64,000 nucleotides of DNA from NaphS2 sp964588535 (lineage in GTDB: Bacteria; Desulfobacterota; DSM-4660; Desulfatiglandales; Desulfatiglandaceae). Where the stretch lies: NCBI GenBank assembly GCA_964588535.1, contig CAZPQA010000001.1:46270-110269 (forward strand). Direction: 5' to 3'. The notes below the pieces were generated by a model. That model made no database searches. It saw only the letters and a list, made by a program, of their open reading frames with translations, and was not told where the DNA came from. This document shows, piece after piece, positions 17,237-26,349 of the stretch; within the stretch, counting starts at the first letter, position 1; each line of letters opens with the position of its first letter. The position numbers were made by a program, and so were the translations under genes.

Positions 17237-17601
17237 GGCAACAAGATGATCTGCTCAGGCTTCGGAGGGCCGAGCCCAAGTTTCTGAATGGCTAAACGTT
17301 CCAGATTTCGCGGTGATTTCAGGGTGGCCAGTTCCAGTTTGAGTTTTTGATTAATTTCTTCGAGCCTCATTTCCTCTTTTTTCAATTGGCTGAGATCATA
17401 TCCGATCTGGGTTTTTTCAAAATTGGACCACACATATCCAATGCCGGTTCCCATAAAACAGATCAACATCATCAGGATTACAACGACCTGCCTTCGGGTG
17501 ACATGAAATTTGGAGATTTTTGATTTTTCATTCGCCATACGAACCCCGCTTGCGGCGTTACGGGAATTCATCATTTTCGATAGACTGTCCGGGCGGGTCA
17601 T
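17233..17601 (-). CDS. ftsL: Cell division protein FtsL
   Basis: Small bitopic divisome protein that forms a complex with FtsQ and FtsB. The product is up to 122 residues: a basic N-terminus, one membrane segment (about 38-58, VVVILMMLICFMGTGIGYVW), and a periplasmic coiled coil (YDLSQLKKEEMRLEEINQ) ending with ERLAIQKLGLGPPKPEQII, the usual FtsL-type tail. The identification rests on this layout and on the position between rsmH and ftsI; sequence conservation in the family is low. The ATG overlaps the rsmH stop; later ATGs are possible. Confidence 0.9.
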   Translation of the reverse strand: MTRPDSLSKMMNSRNAASGVRMANEKSKISKFHVTRRQVVVILMMLICFMGTGIGYVWSNFEKTQIGYDLSQLKKEEMRLEEINQKLKLELATLKSPRNLERLAIQKLGLGPPKPEQIILLP

Positions 17602-18623
17602 GATGATATCCTTTCTGCAACCCTCATGATGGCGCTGCGTGCTCTCGGGTTATTATGGATTTCCGCTTGTTCTGGCTTTTGGCCCTTTTTGAACAGGCGT
17701 CTGAAAGTCGGGGACTTATCACATGCACAAACCGGAAAATCGGGAGGGCAGGTGCAGGCCTTCTCCCAGTGAACAAAGGCTTTTTTGACTTGCCGGTCTT
17801 CGAGGGAATGGTAGGAAATGATAACCAATCTCCCCCCCGCTGCCATCAGTGTGGGAATTTTGTGGAGGAATGTCTCCAGGTTGTCCATTTCCTTGTTAAC
17901 GGCTATTCTGAGCGCTTGAAAGGTTTTGGTTGCGGGATGTCGCTTCCAGGGCTGATGAGATTTAGGCGTTGCCCCTTCAATTATTTGGGCCAGCTCGGTC
18001 GCGGTTTTAATGGGTTTCTTGTCTCGTGCTCTTACGATAGCTCTGGCGAAAGTTCTGGCTCTTTTTTCTTCACCATATTCCCAAAGAAGGGTTTGAAGGG
18101 ACCGGGCGGGGAGATTGTTGATCAGATGTTCTCCGGTCGGTTTGTGGTCTGGATTCATTCTCATGTCGAGGGGCTCCTCTCTATTGAAGCTGAATCCTCT
18201 TCCGGATTTCTCGATTTGGTAAGAGGACATTCCCAAATCAAGTAGAATGCCATCAATCTTACCGATGGCCAACTCCTCTATTACCCTGTCCAGATCAGCG
18301 AAATTTGCCTGAATGAGCTGCACCCGATGGTCTAAACTCAATCTTTCATGTGACAAACGGATGGCGTCAGGGTCTCTATCCAGACAGATCAGGCCGCTTT
18401 TTTCAGGCAGATGGGATAATATCTCCAGGCTGTGACCGCCTGATCCAACGGTTCCATCGACATACATGCCTTCCGGTTTGAGGTTGAGATATTGGATGGC
18501 TTCCTGAACAAGGACCGGCACATGAGGATAATTCGAATTTTGAATCTCTAGATCCGCAGTTCTTGAAGGGCCTGGCTTGTTTCGGGAAAAACCTCCGTCA
18601 CTCTTTCGAATTCCTCCTCCCAT
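17598..18623 (-). CDS. rsmH: 16S rRNA (cytosine1402-N4)-methyltransferase RsmH
   Basis: SAM-dependent methyltransferase (formerly MraW) acting on the ribosomal decoding centre. It shows YVDGTVGSGGHS (SAM site), LDRDPDAI, DGILLDLGMSSYQ, the EEPLDMRM loop, QALRIAVNKE and IISYHSLEDR. The conserved part starts at YPHVPVLVQEAI, about 30 residues after the ATG used here. That ATG lies 76 bases inside mraZ, and no standard start codon sits closer to the conserved block except a GTG that would remove its first histidine. The true start is therefore uncertain. The stop overlaps ftsL. Confidence 0.95.
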   Translation of the reverse strand: MGGGIRKSDGGFSRNKPGPSRTADLEIQNSNYPHVPVLVQEAIQYLNLKPEGMYVDGTVGSGGHSLEILSHLPEKSGLICLDRDPDAIRLSHERLSLDHRVQLIQANFADLDRVIEELAIGKIDGILLDLGMSSYQIEKSGRGFSFNREEPLDMRMNPDHKPTGEHLINNLPARSLQTLLWEYGEEKRARTFARAIVRARDKKPIKTATELAQIIEGATPKSHQPWKRHPATKTFQALRIAVNKEMDNLETFLHKIPTLMAAGGRLVIISYHSLEDRQVKKAFVHWEKACTCPPDFPVCACDKSPTFRRLFKKGQKPEQAEIHNNPRARSAIMRVAERISS

Positions 18624-18985
18624 TTCTTTTTATCCCAGATTTCAAACCGCTTTAATTGACCCACGACCACAACTTCTTTTTCCAGTCCTGTGACTTCTCT
18701 TAAATAGAGGGGGATCGTGATCCTGCCGTTCTTTAGTGGACATTCTTCAGCGCCGGAAATAAAATACCTGAGAAAAGCGATTCCCGCGCTGTCAAATAAA
18801 GGAAGATTGGCCGCTTTTTCTTCGAGTCGCTGCCAAACGTCCCTGGCAAAAGCCCAGAGGCAGCCGTCTTTATGGGTCACCACCAGGCACTGATCCCCTT
18901 TCTGGGTTAGAACTTCACGAAACCGCGTGGGGATGGCCAAGCGGCCCTTGGCGTCTAGGTTGTGTTTTGAACGTCCGCGAAACAT
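18548..18985 (-). CDS. mraZ: Transcriptional regulator MraZ
   Basis: AbrB/SpoVT-fold DNA-binding protein, first gene of the dcw cluster, known to repress or activate this operon by binding short tandem boxes upstream of itself. The ATG at 18985, with AAAAGGA upstream, gives 145 residues beginning MFRGRSKHNLDAKGRLAIPT, the first swapped-hairpin motif. The second copy is NGRITIPLYLREVTGL. An upstream in-frame start would place coding sequence over the operator boxes and is rejected. Confidence 0.96.
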   Translation of the reverse strand: MFRGRSKHNLDAKGRLAIPTRFREVLTQKGDQCLVVTHKDGCLWAFARDVWQRLEEKAANLPLFDSAGIAFLRYFISGAEECPLKNGRITIPLYLREVTGLEKEVVVVGQLKRFEIWDKKKWEEEFERVTEVFPETSQALQELRI

Positions 18986-18995
18986 GGGAATCCTT

Positions 18996-19035
18996 TTATG
19001 ACACTTTATGACAGTTTTTACCACTTTTTGACACT
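18996..19035 (-). promoter_or_regulatory. MraZ-type operator: four 10-bp direct repeats
   Basis: On the minus strand four consecutive decamers read AGTGTCAAAA, AGTGGTAAAA, ACTGTCATAA and AGTGTCATAA. The core AAAGTG(T/G) with a three-base spacer resembles the MraZ boxes described for mollicutes, and the 10-bp periodicity matches MraZ binding in general. The array lies directly upstream of mraZ and covers the -10 region of the predicted promoter, so autorepression is the simple inference. Confidence 0.75.
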
Positions 19036-19061
19036 ATCCAGTAAAATATTCGTCTTGTCAA
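19033..19061 (-). promoter_or_regulatory. Predicted sigma-70 promoter of the dcw cluster
   Basis: On the minus strand a perfect -35 box TTGACA (19061-19056) is followed, after 17 bases, by GATAGT (19038-19033), a four of six match to the -10 consensus. The distal MraZ box overlaps this -10 element. It is the only convincing promoter seen for the 18-kb cluster. Confidence 0.7.
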
Positions 19062-19197
19062 GAAAAAAAACAGGGATATGAGCTATTTGCGGATTTTTTT
19101 TGGCTTCAAGCCAGATCGCAATATGTGCGTGACTTGGGAGGGGTTGCCACCATATATGCGGGGTATTTGGTTTTTAGAGGGACGGATGCACGAATAA

Positions 19198-19362
19198 TTA
19201 GGGAACTGGAAGAAAATAATATACGCATATCGCGCAGAACTTTTGTTCGTATTCAAGGCGTGATATCAGGTGCATAGTGAGCTATGTGCCTGTTGTCACA
19301 ACGTAGAAAACGGGCAAAAGGGCAAGCAGGATGCGTAGATTATTTTTTGGAAGTTCCCTTAA
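19198..19362. repeat. Long imperfect inverted repeat, MITE-like
   Basis: The left arm begins TTAGGGAACT and ends ATAATATACGC (19198-19226); the right arm (19333-19362) is its imperfect complement, ending AAGTTCCCTTAA. The ~105-base interior contains a smaller palindrome around GCATAGTGAGCTATGTGC. No coding capacity is seen. It separates the dcw promoter from the next gene, whose stop codon lies in the right arm. A non-autonomous mobile element or large structured spacer would both fit. Confidence 0.65.
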
Positions 19363-19658
19363 CCAAAATGGATTAAGGATAACAGAAAAACCACTAAAAA
19401 AAGGATGCTTAGAAACAGGCCGCTATAGGCATAATCCTTGTCGCCCAACCGGGGGATACGGGGGATTGATCTGATCCCCAGGACCACGCCGGTGAGGAGG
19501 ACCAACGGGATGGCAAGCTGGTAGGCAATGAAAACTTTTGAGGATTTGAAATCATCACCGGCCATGAGGAGCAGGCCGCACGTAATCCCCGCGGCAACAA
19601 AAGGGGCCAGAAACCCTGCAATGGCAAGGGTATTCGCTTTTCTAGGGTTATTGACCAT
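19359..19658 (-). CDS. Small membrane protein, function unknown
   Basis: A 99-residue product with three hydrophobic segments (about 12-32, 43-62 and 78-97) and short polar loops. The layout is like many small DUF4190-type or permease-like proteins, but no specific motif is recognised. It lies 18 bases downstream of the SpoIID-like gene on the same strand, so it is likely the last gene of that envelope operon. Its TAA stop is located in the right arm of the inverted repeat at 19198-19362. Confidence 0.6.
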   Translation of the reverse strand: MVNNPRKANTLAIAGFLAPFVAAGITCGLLLMAGDDFKSSKVFIAYQLAIPLVLLTGVVLGIRSIPRIPRLGDKDYAYSGLFLSILFLVVFLLSLIHFG

Positions 19659-19676
19659 GGTTGTGAGACTTCAAAG

Positions 19677-21281
19677 CTACCATTTTCGGATGAGCGAAGC
19701 CTTGGGGTAATAAAAAGCCAGTATTTTGTCGTAGCTGGTTTTCTTGCCCAGGATGGCGGACCCCCACTGCGAGTATCCCACACCATGCCCCCACCCTCTG
19801 CCGTCAAAGACAAATTTGCCGTTCTCCTTTTTGATTTCCAGCAGAATCTCGGGAAGTTTGAGGGCCCGTCTCAGGGTGGTTCGGGTACGAACAGTTTTCG
19901 TTCCGCTGTCGGCGACAATTCGAATCTTGATGATGCGACCGGATGGACCTTTAATTGCCGGTTCAATCCGCCTAAGTCCCCTTATTTTAAGCCGTCGTCG
20001 GTTAAGGGCATTTTCCACATGGGAAACAGAATAGGTTTTTTTCCATCGGGCCATCTTTCCCTCGAGACTTTTCGGGTCTGGATGTGCCACCAGATAAGGC
20101 TTGCTGAGGCCGAAGATGCTTCCGGCATCTGCGGTGTACCCGCCGCTGTTGGCGCTGTACATGGCGAGAATCGGTTTGTTCTTGTAACTGAGGATCTGCC
20201 CCTTGGTTTCCATGACGGCCTGATCCGTCTTTTTTCTTTCTCTTTTCATCCCCTTGTAAGCCTGGTCTCCTTCGTCGTCAACCAGATCATAGGACCAGGT
20301 TTTTCGGTGCAGCATCTGATAGTAGGCATAGGTCCTGGCCGCCACCGCCTGTGCTTTAAGCGTTTCCAGGGGCCACGAAGCATAGGATTCAGAGGGGACA
20401 ACGGATCTTAAGTAGAGCTCCATATCTACCAGGTTGATGACATACAGTTTACCCCCCTTCAATTTCGCGAGGATATCACCCCGGACCTTTTTCTTTTTCT
20501 TGCCGCAGGAGACCACCAGCGGGTTTTTGCTTGTTAAGAGGATTTCATTGTCATTTTTTCGACGGCCATTGACCACAAGCGCGCCGCCCGCACCTTTTAA
20601 CTCAAACCGGGTTTCACAGCCAAAGCCTTCCGCGCAGACATCAGTTCCGGTGACGGTGGCGCTTCCCGTTGTTTTGCAGAGGCGGACCCGGAGCTGTGGT
20701 GATGGCGAGAGCGGGGGCGTCGGTTTTGCGATTGGCGGTGTTACGGGCGGTTTTGGGGTCGGTTTAGGGATAGGTTTTGGTTCGGGGGGCGGCAGGACTT
20801 TAGGCGGTGCCTTTTTGATTTGTTCCAGCAGGGCTTCCGCTTGAAAGCGGAATTTCCCTTGGGGGTAGGCCTTGAGATAATTTTCAATTACGGGTATCGC
20901 TTCATCCGGTCGATCCAGATGGAACAAAAGAAGGCCTTCCCGGTATCGGCCGATTTCCGCGGCCTGCGGGTATTCCCGCGAAACCTGCTGGTAAACCTCA
21001 AGCGCTTTTTCAGGTGCATCCAGAAAAGACGACAACAGGGTGGCCTTGCTAAGCAGTGCGTCAATCCTGGTTTTGGGGATGGTGGATAATTCAATGGCAC
21101 TCTGGTAATTTTCCAGTGCCTCCATGTATTTTCCCACCTCGATGAGGTAGGCGGCTTCATTGATATCATATCGGGCCTCATGCTCCTGTGCCGGATCCGG
21201 CTGCGCTCCCCAAGCCACACCAAAGGCCATTAAAACCAACAGGGTTGCAGAAGTGAAAAGCATCTTTGTCGCAGTGATCAT
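19677..21281 (-). CDS. TPR-SpoIID/LytB domain exported protein
   Basis: A 534-residue protein with a signal peptide (cleavage near VAWGA), TPR-like helices at about 38-155, a proline-rich linker (about 160-195), and a SpoIID domain in the C-terminal half. SpoIID motifs are MELYLRSVVPSE, WPLETLKAQAVAARTYAYYQ, YSANSGGYTAD and GRGWGHGVGYSQWG. SpoIID proteins are lytic transglycosylases that act on denuded glycan strands in sporulating species; in Gram-negative bacteria related LytB-type proteins act in wall turnover. The ATG overlaps the stop of the upstream lipoprotein gene. Confidence 0.88.
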   Translation of the reverse strand: MITATKMLFTSATLLVLMAFGVAWGAQPDPAQEHEARYDINEAAYLIEVGKYMEALENYQSAIELSTIPKTRIDALLSKATLLSSFLDAPEKALEVYQQVSREYPQAAEIGRYREGLLLFHLDRPDEAIPVIENYLKAYPQGKFRFQAEALLEQIKKAPPKVLPPPEPKPIPKPTPKPPVTPPIAKPTPPLSPSPQLRVRLCKTTGSATVTGTDVCAEGFGCETRFELKGAGGALVVNGRRKNDNEILLTSKNPLVVSCGKKKKKVRGDILAKLKGGKLYVINLVDMELYLRSVVPSESYASWPLETLKAQAVAARTYAYYQMLHRKTWSYDLVDDEGDQAYKGMKRERKKTDQAVMETKGQILSYKNKPILAMYSANSGGYTADAGSIFGLSKPYLVAHPDPKSLEGKMARWKKTYSVSHVENALNRRRLKIRGLRRIEPAIKGPSGRIIKIRIVADSGTKTVRTRTTLRRALKLPEILLEIKKENGKFVFDGRGWGHGVGYSQWGSAILGKKTSYDKILAFYYPKASLIRKW

Positions 21282-24043
21282 TTTTTCTTCTGTCCTTCCA
21301 GAACCCCTTTCAGGAAATCTTCAAGCATCTTCAGCTGAAGGTCATCCGGGTGTTTCCTAAGCCCTGCCTGGACCTGAGCAAGGGCTTCCCCGGTTTGCCC
21401 TTTATCAGCCAGATGCTTGGCATACAAACGGTAAAACCTTACTTCCCCGGGAAAATCGCGGACGCTTTTCTGAAGGGTCTCCGTAAGCCCCGCATCCCTG
21501 TTCAGCCGCGTTTGGGCATAAATCAGGTAGAGGTACGCTTCGCGGTCCGGTTTTACGCCAAGGGAGCCGGTAAGGTGTTCTTCCGATGCTGTGTATTTTG
21601 CCGCTTTAAACGCATCAATGCCCTGTGATTTCAAAGTTTTGGCATCTTGGGCGCTCTTTTCTGGAATCGCTGCTTTTTGAGGTGCGGGTCTTTTTTGCAT
21701 CCCGGTCTTTTCAGGCGGTGGGGCGCCTGTCAGATCCCGTTTGATCATTTTCAAGGCAGGATCATCGGGATTCATTCGAAGGGCCTTGTCAACCAGCTTC
21801 AAGGCCTTTTCCTTTTCGCCCTTGGCCGCCAGTTGTCGTGCATATACCTGATAGAGGCGTACTTCATAGGGAAAAGCTTTAATCCCCTCTGCCAGGGTTT
21901 GTTCCGAGGCTGTGGCATCTCCCAGAATCATCTGGGTATAGGCCAGATACAGGTAGACCTCCCTGTCTTCCTTCAGGGACAGGGCTTTTTCAAGGGACTG
22001 ATGTGCATCACCGAATTTCCTGCTCTTGAACGCTTCGATCCCTTTTGCCTTCTGTTTTTCGAACCGTGCTTCCATTATTTCCGGGGTAACATCTTTTCTA
22101 TCCACAAGAACCCGGGTTTTCCCTTTGGGATAGGGGGCGTTTAACAGGCTGGCAACCAGGATATCCCCTTTCAACTTCAAATCCTTGGTGTTATCGGCGC
22201 CCAGATAGTTGCGATCCAGAACCAGTTTTGACCCGGCACTGATTTCCAATTCCTGGTTTTCAAAAATATTATTATTGACAATTTCCGCATTTCCCCCGAG
22301 GAAGGTCAGCCCCACATGATTCCCGGAGATGCTGCATTTCTCAATACGCCCTTTACCCCCCTTGATAACAATGCCCTTGTTGAAGCCGTTAACCGTCAGG
22401 TCATTTAGTTCATAGGGACTGCCGTTCTCCGCCATGATGCCGGTTCCTTTCGACCCTTTCAAAGAAACGGCCGATGCTTCCAGAAGTCCGCCTTTGGCGT
22501 TGAGGCATTGGGAACATCCCGAAACAGCGGCGTCGGAAATTTTCACGCGGCCACCCGCGGGGATTTCAATTCCTCCCCATCCCTCTCCTACCAGAAATAC
22601 GCGGTTTTTCGCTTTCCCTTGGATGGTAAGCGAACCTTTGGCTATCAGTCTTGCGCCGGGTGAAAAATTGAAATGGGTACCGGGCCCCACAGTCGCCATC
22701 TCCCCTTCAGGGACAACACAGGTCCCCTCCACCGAATAAGTTCCGGGAACCAGGGAGCCCTTGAAAAGGGGCGGCAGTTTCACAGCGTCAAAATAGGGCA
22801 TGGTGAGATTTTGAACCGGGGTGGGAGCGGAACGATTTCCCAGTTTATCCACAGATTTTATACGGTAATAGTAGCGCTTCCCCTGACTCACCTGGGCATC
22901 CAGGTATTTCAGGTCCCTGGTTTTTTTAAGCGGTTCAAAATTGCCTACCGCCTTTTCGCTTCTCTCCACCAGGAATTCACTCAAATCTTCGCTTTCGGGC
23001 GAAGACCATGAAAGGGAAACACCCTGTTTTCCGGGACGGGCACTCAGATTGACAGGTGCCGGTGGGGCAACGGCATCAATGGTCACAAATCCCGTCTCCG
23101 CCCACGTCCTTTCCATGCCATTGGGCTTAACGAGATGAAGGGTCAGGGCCAGGGAGTCCGCCTGTTCCCCTTCAGCAACCACGTAAACCCCCTTGTAGGT
23201 GCCACCGGCCGTATAGTGCATGGGAATGCCCTGTTTGAAATTCCCCAGATCGAAAAAACAGGTCAACCCCTTTTCCGCGTTCAGTTCCACTTCGATTTTT
23301 TCTTTGGCCCCGAAAACGCCCTTGTCCACATTGGTGTTGACAAAGAGAATTTCCGGGAGCTCTTTTCCATGGGGGCTGTCAGGCATGAACTGGGAAATTT
23401 TCCAGCCCCAGTCATATATGACAAGCCGCATGTGTTTTTTTGCCGGTTCATCCATGGCAGCCACCGCAATGGTGGCCAGTACCCCTATGGCGCTGGTGGG
23501 AATAGCAATTTTTCTTTTGGATGCGGATTCGGTCCACGACCCTAAATTTTCACCCTCGTTGTTGAAAAGGATAATGCGAACCTCAACGGAATATTCGTCA
23601 TAAGCCACGGTTTTGAGCATGACGGCAGAAATGATTTCAGGAAAAACAAGACCATGGGTGCCCAGGAGTTTGCACAGGGCCTTGGGGGGGGTATTCTCCC
23701 AGTCCTTTCCCTCGGGGGAAACGGCCAGTTTCCGGTCGACCCGGTTCAAGGGGAGGGTGTCATAACCTTTCCCGGTCAACTGGTTGTTGATAACGCCCCG
23801 GACCAGCTTGTCAATAAACGCTTCGTCTTCGCTTCCCGGCTTAATTTGAAAACCGGTTTTATCCTTTTTGTCCGGCAACAGCCTGGCCGGCATAACGGCG
23901 ATGGTCCGCGGGATGTCCTTTTCCGGAACATACGATATTTCCTTGGGTTTCTGGGTAGTGCCACAAGCGGAAAGGAAAATAAAGGCCAAAATAAGGTGGA
24001 GAAAGACGAAGGGGGTGGAATCTTTTAATTTCGCATGCTTCAT
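21278..24043 (-). CDS. Large multidomain lipoprotein: CsgG/DUF799-like, fibronectin III, beta-helix, TPR
   Basis: A 921-residue product with lipobox LSAC near residue 27. After it comes a CsgG/TolB-like domain (about 45-230, starting IPRTIAVMPARLLPD) similar to GNA1162/DUF799 lipoproteins; a fibronectin type III-like domain (about 335-425, PPAPVNLSARPGKQGVSLSW); a right-handed beta-helix-type region rich in GG, N and V turns (about 430-640); and two blocks of TPR-like helices separated by a proline-rich linker (about 665-780 and 800-910). The precise role is unknown; the fusion suggests a periplasmic or outer-membrane scaffold. It is co-directional with, and nearly overlaps, the AsmA-like gene upstream and the SpoIID-like gene downstream. 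Confidence 0.75.
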   Translation of the reverse strand: MKHAKLKDSTPFVFLHLILAFIFLSACGTTQKPKEISYVPEKDIPRTIAVMPARLLPDKKDKTGFQIKPGSEDEAFIDKLVRGVINNQLTGKGYDTLPLNRVDRKLAVSPEGKDWENTPPKALCKLLGTHGLVFPEIISAVMLKTVAYDEYSVEVRIILFNNEGENLGSWTESASKRKIAIPTSAIGVLATIAVAAMDEPAKKHMRLVIYDWGWKISQFMPDSPHGKELPEILFVNTNVDKGVFGAKEKIEVELNAEKGLTCFFDLGNFKQGIPMHYTAGGTYKGVYVVAEGEQADSLALTLHLVKPNGMERTWAETGFVTIDAVAPPAPVNLSARPGKQGVSLSWSSPESEDLSEFLVERSEKAVGNFEPLKKTRDLKYLDAQVSQGKRYYYRIKSVDKLGNRSAPTPVQNLTMPYFDAVKLPPLFKGSLVPGTYSVEGTCVVPEGEMATVGPGTHFNFSPGARLIAKGSLTIQGKAKNRVFLVGEGWGGIEIPAGGRVKISDAAVSGCSQCLNAKGGLLEASAVSLKGSKGTGIMAENGSPYELNDLTVNGFNKGIVIKGGKGRIEKCSISGNHVGLTFLGGNAEIVNNNIFENQELEISAGSKLVLDRNYLGADNTKDLKLKGDILVASLLNAPYPKGKTRVLVDRKDVTPEIMEARFEKQKAKGIEAFKSRKFGDAHQSLEKALSLKEDREVYLYLAYTQMILGDATASEQTLAEGIKAFPYEVRLYQVYARQLAAKGEKEKALKLVDKALRMNPDDPALKMIKRDLTGAPPPEKTGMQKRPAPQKAAIPEKSAQDAKTLKSQGIDAFKAAKYTASEEHLTGSLGVKPDREAYLYLIYAQTRLNRDAGLTETLQKSVRDFPGEVRFYRLYAKHLADKGQTGEALAQVQAGLRKHPDDLQLKMLEDFLKGVLEGQKKK

Positions 24044-24044
24044 C

Positions 24045-26318
24045 TTAGGTTTTCCTTTTTTGAAAAACGCGGTCGATCTTTAAATCATTGGTAAACCCCA
24101 GAGCTGTCTGAACCTGGCCTGTCAGTTTCAACTGTTTCTTTTTCAGCAGAAACTCACCCTTTCCCCAAACGTCCAAAAGAGGCCCGGAGAGAGTGAACCT
24201 GTCCAGAATAACCCTGTTTTTTCTGATTTGGGCCTTTGCCAGCCCTTTCCGGAAATCGATGGCGTCATCTTTTAAAGATGTGATTCCGGCAGCATTTAAC
24301 ATGTCTACCAGGAAATCAAGCCGATCATCCAATCTTGAAACCTTCCGGACCGTGCATTTTTTGAGGGTTACCATCAAGTCGCCCTGCGCCGAATCCAAAA
24401 GGGTTTTGGTATTTTGGCCCTGAACAAAAAGGGAGGTCATGACAGACACCCTTCCGGAAAGAAACATGGGGAGTTCACGAGAAAAACAGGCCATAAAAGA
24501 GGTCAGATTCATATTGGCGCTTTTGCCTTCAACCTGGGCCACAACGTGGTTGGGCGCCATAAACACTGCGTTCACAAAAAGATCCACCTGGCAAATCCCC
24601 ATGGAACCCCGCACAACGGCCCGGTTATTCGCACAGGTCAGTGTCAGGTGCACGTCATTTACCTGCGGCATGTTGTTATATTGAAATATTTTTACGAAAG
24701 CGTCCCCGGACAACGTCCTGCCTTTAATGGCGCTGAAGTCAAAATCCTGATTTGCTTCGTCCCTGCGTGCAGAGACTTCGGTTTTCCTGCCGTTTGATTT
24801 ACTTTGCGCCTGAGCCACTTCTTTTTCTCCCGCAGACCCTCTGGATATGCGGCACTCCGTCATGCGGATCCAGAAATCCGCTTTTTCCCTTCCGGGCGTC
24901 TGCAGCTGGCCTTTGGCCAGAACGGTTAGAGAAGGACCGCTCAAGTCCATATCAAAGGTCAGTTTTCCCCCGGAATTCTTAACGGCCCTCAAGTTTATCG
25001 CCGTATCAAAAACCTGGAATGAATCGAGTGTTGCTTCGAACCGGGCCTTTTTCAGTTTTACCGGAATTTCCAGGGTCCCTTTCAGTAGTCCTGTTCCCCC
25101 ACGAGAGGAGGCCAACTGAAGATTGCTGACCTGAAGTGAGGGTTTGCCTTCTTCAAGTGTGACCCGTGTCTCCAATTGGCTGATGGTGAAGTTCTGTTCT
25201 TCACCGTTTTCCGCAACCAGGTGGATCTTGAGCCCTTCGGTTTTAAGATCCATGGCACCACTGATTTTCGCGCCCTTTTGGCCGCCGCCCTTGAGATCGA
25301 TGGCAGAGAGCTCAATCTTGCCCGAGGCACGCAAATCTTTGAGTTTTGCTTTGACAAACAGCTGTTCCAGCGCTTCTTTGCCCTTGGGGTTCTCATTCAA
25401 CCATCCCTGAACGGTACCCACGTCCATCAGGACCTTGGCGCATTTTAATAAATAGCCTTTTTCTTTAGAAAGATTAACCGAAACATTCTGAAGCTGGTTT
25501 TGACCAAAGCTGAGGGACTCGGAGACAAGATCCATTTCTCCAGAGTTTGGATCGATGGTGAGCTGAAGGCCGCTGGCGGCGACCTGTTCTATTCTGGGAA
25601 TCTGGTTGCCTAACGATGCGTCTAAAAATTCGAATTTAACAAGGAAATCTTTGAGTGCTGCGGGATTGATTGCTGCCTTAGACGCGTTTATTTTGAGCCC
25701 CAGTGGGGAAAAGGAGGTGATGGCCACGTCACCCGCAAAATTGAGCCCTATTTCATCTATGGTGAAATCCTTGACTTCTACCGATATGGTCTGGTCCTTT
25801 TTTTCAATATTATCAACCGCAACAGCAAAGGTAAGCGGGGGCATATTTTCGGTTTCGGAAGTTATGACCAGTTTTCCACCGCGGATCATTATTTCATTGA
25901 TCATGCCCACGTAAGTGGCGGCAGTCGTGAAGGGTGGGGGCGGTGATGCAGGCACTTGTGCGTAAGGTTTCTTTTTTTCAGTGGCTGGTTCAGAGGTTTT
26001 TTCAGAAAGGATCAGTGGCTCTTCTACCACAGCCTTTCTAACGACCACATCCCCTTTGAGGAGGGCCAGCAAGTCCGGATGCAGAACCAGTGAGGGGATA
26101 TTGATCTTGTGGTTGCCTTTTTGGATTTTCAGCTGAGAAAAGGTAATGGCAGGCAAGGGTGAAAAGCTGAATTCCACATCCTCAAACTGAATGCCGGCTC
26201 CCAGGTGTTGGCGTGTGATCTCTTCAATATTTGTGTTGATGTAGATGCCCGAGGCTACGACCAGGGCGGCGAAAAACAACAAACAGATGGACGAAACGAT
26301 GAAAACTTTTTTTTTCAT
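24045..26318 (-). CDS. AsmA-like envelope protein
   Basis: The ATG at 26318 gives 757 residues with one N-terminal membrane helix (KKKVFIVSSICLLFFAALVV) followed by a long periplasmic region rich in beta strands. The N-terminal EDVEFSFSPLPAITFSQLKI and the C-terminal DSAQGDLMVTLKKCTVRKVS resemble the AsmA and AsmA_2 domains. Members of this superfamily (AsmA, TamB, YhdP) form bridge-like structures that move phospholipids or affect outer-membrane assembly. An alternative start 20 codons upstream adds residues unlike a signal anchor. It ends one base before the large lipoprotein gene. Confidence 0.8.
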   Translation of the reverse strand: MKKKVFIVSSICLLFFAALVVASGIYINTNIEEITRQHLGAGIQFEDVEFSFSPLPAITFSQLKIQKGNHKINIPSLVLHPDLLALLKGDVVVRKAVVEEPLILSEKTSEPATEKKKPYAQVPASPPPPFTTAATYVGMINEIMIRGGKLVITSETENMPPLTFAVAVDNIEKKDQTISVEVKDFTIDEIGLNFAGDVAITSFSPLGLKINASKAAINPAALKDFLVKFEFLDASLGNQIPRIEQVAASGLQLTIDPNSGEMDLVSESLSFGQNQLQNVSVNLSKEKGYLLKCAKVLMDVGTVQGWLNENPKGKEALEQLFVKAKLKDLRASGKIELSAIDLKGGGQKGAKISGAMDLKTEGLKIHLVAENGEEQNFTISQLETRVTLEEGKPSLQVSNLQLASSRGGTGLLKGTLEIPVKLKKARFEATLDSFQVFDTAINLRAVKNSGGKLTFDMDLSGPSLTVLAKGQLQTPGREKADFWIRMTECRISRGSAGEKEVAQAQSKSNGRKTEVSARRDEANQDFDFSAIKGRTLSGDAFVKIFQYNNMPQVNDVHLTLTCANNRAVVRGSMGICQVDLFVNAVFMAPNHVVAQVEGKSANMNLTSFMACFSRELPMFLSGRVSVMTSLFVQGQNTKTLLDSAQGDLMVTLKKCTVRKVSRLDDRLDFLVDMLNAAGITSLKDDAIDFRKGLAKAQIRKNRVILDRFTLSGPLLDVWGKGEFLLKKKQLKLTGQVQTALGFTNDLKIDRVFQKRKT

Positions 26319-26349
26319 TGTGCTAACCTCACGAAGGAAAAAACCAACC

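Noticed and set aside
18986..19024. A 13-residue N-terminal extension of MraZ
   Set aside because: It covers the operator boxes and precedes the conserved MFRGR start, which has its own ribosome binding site.
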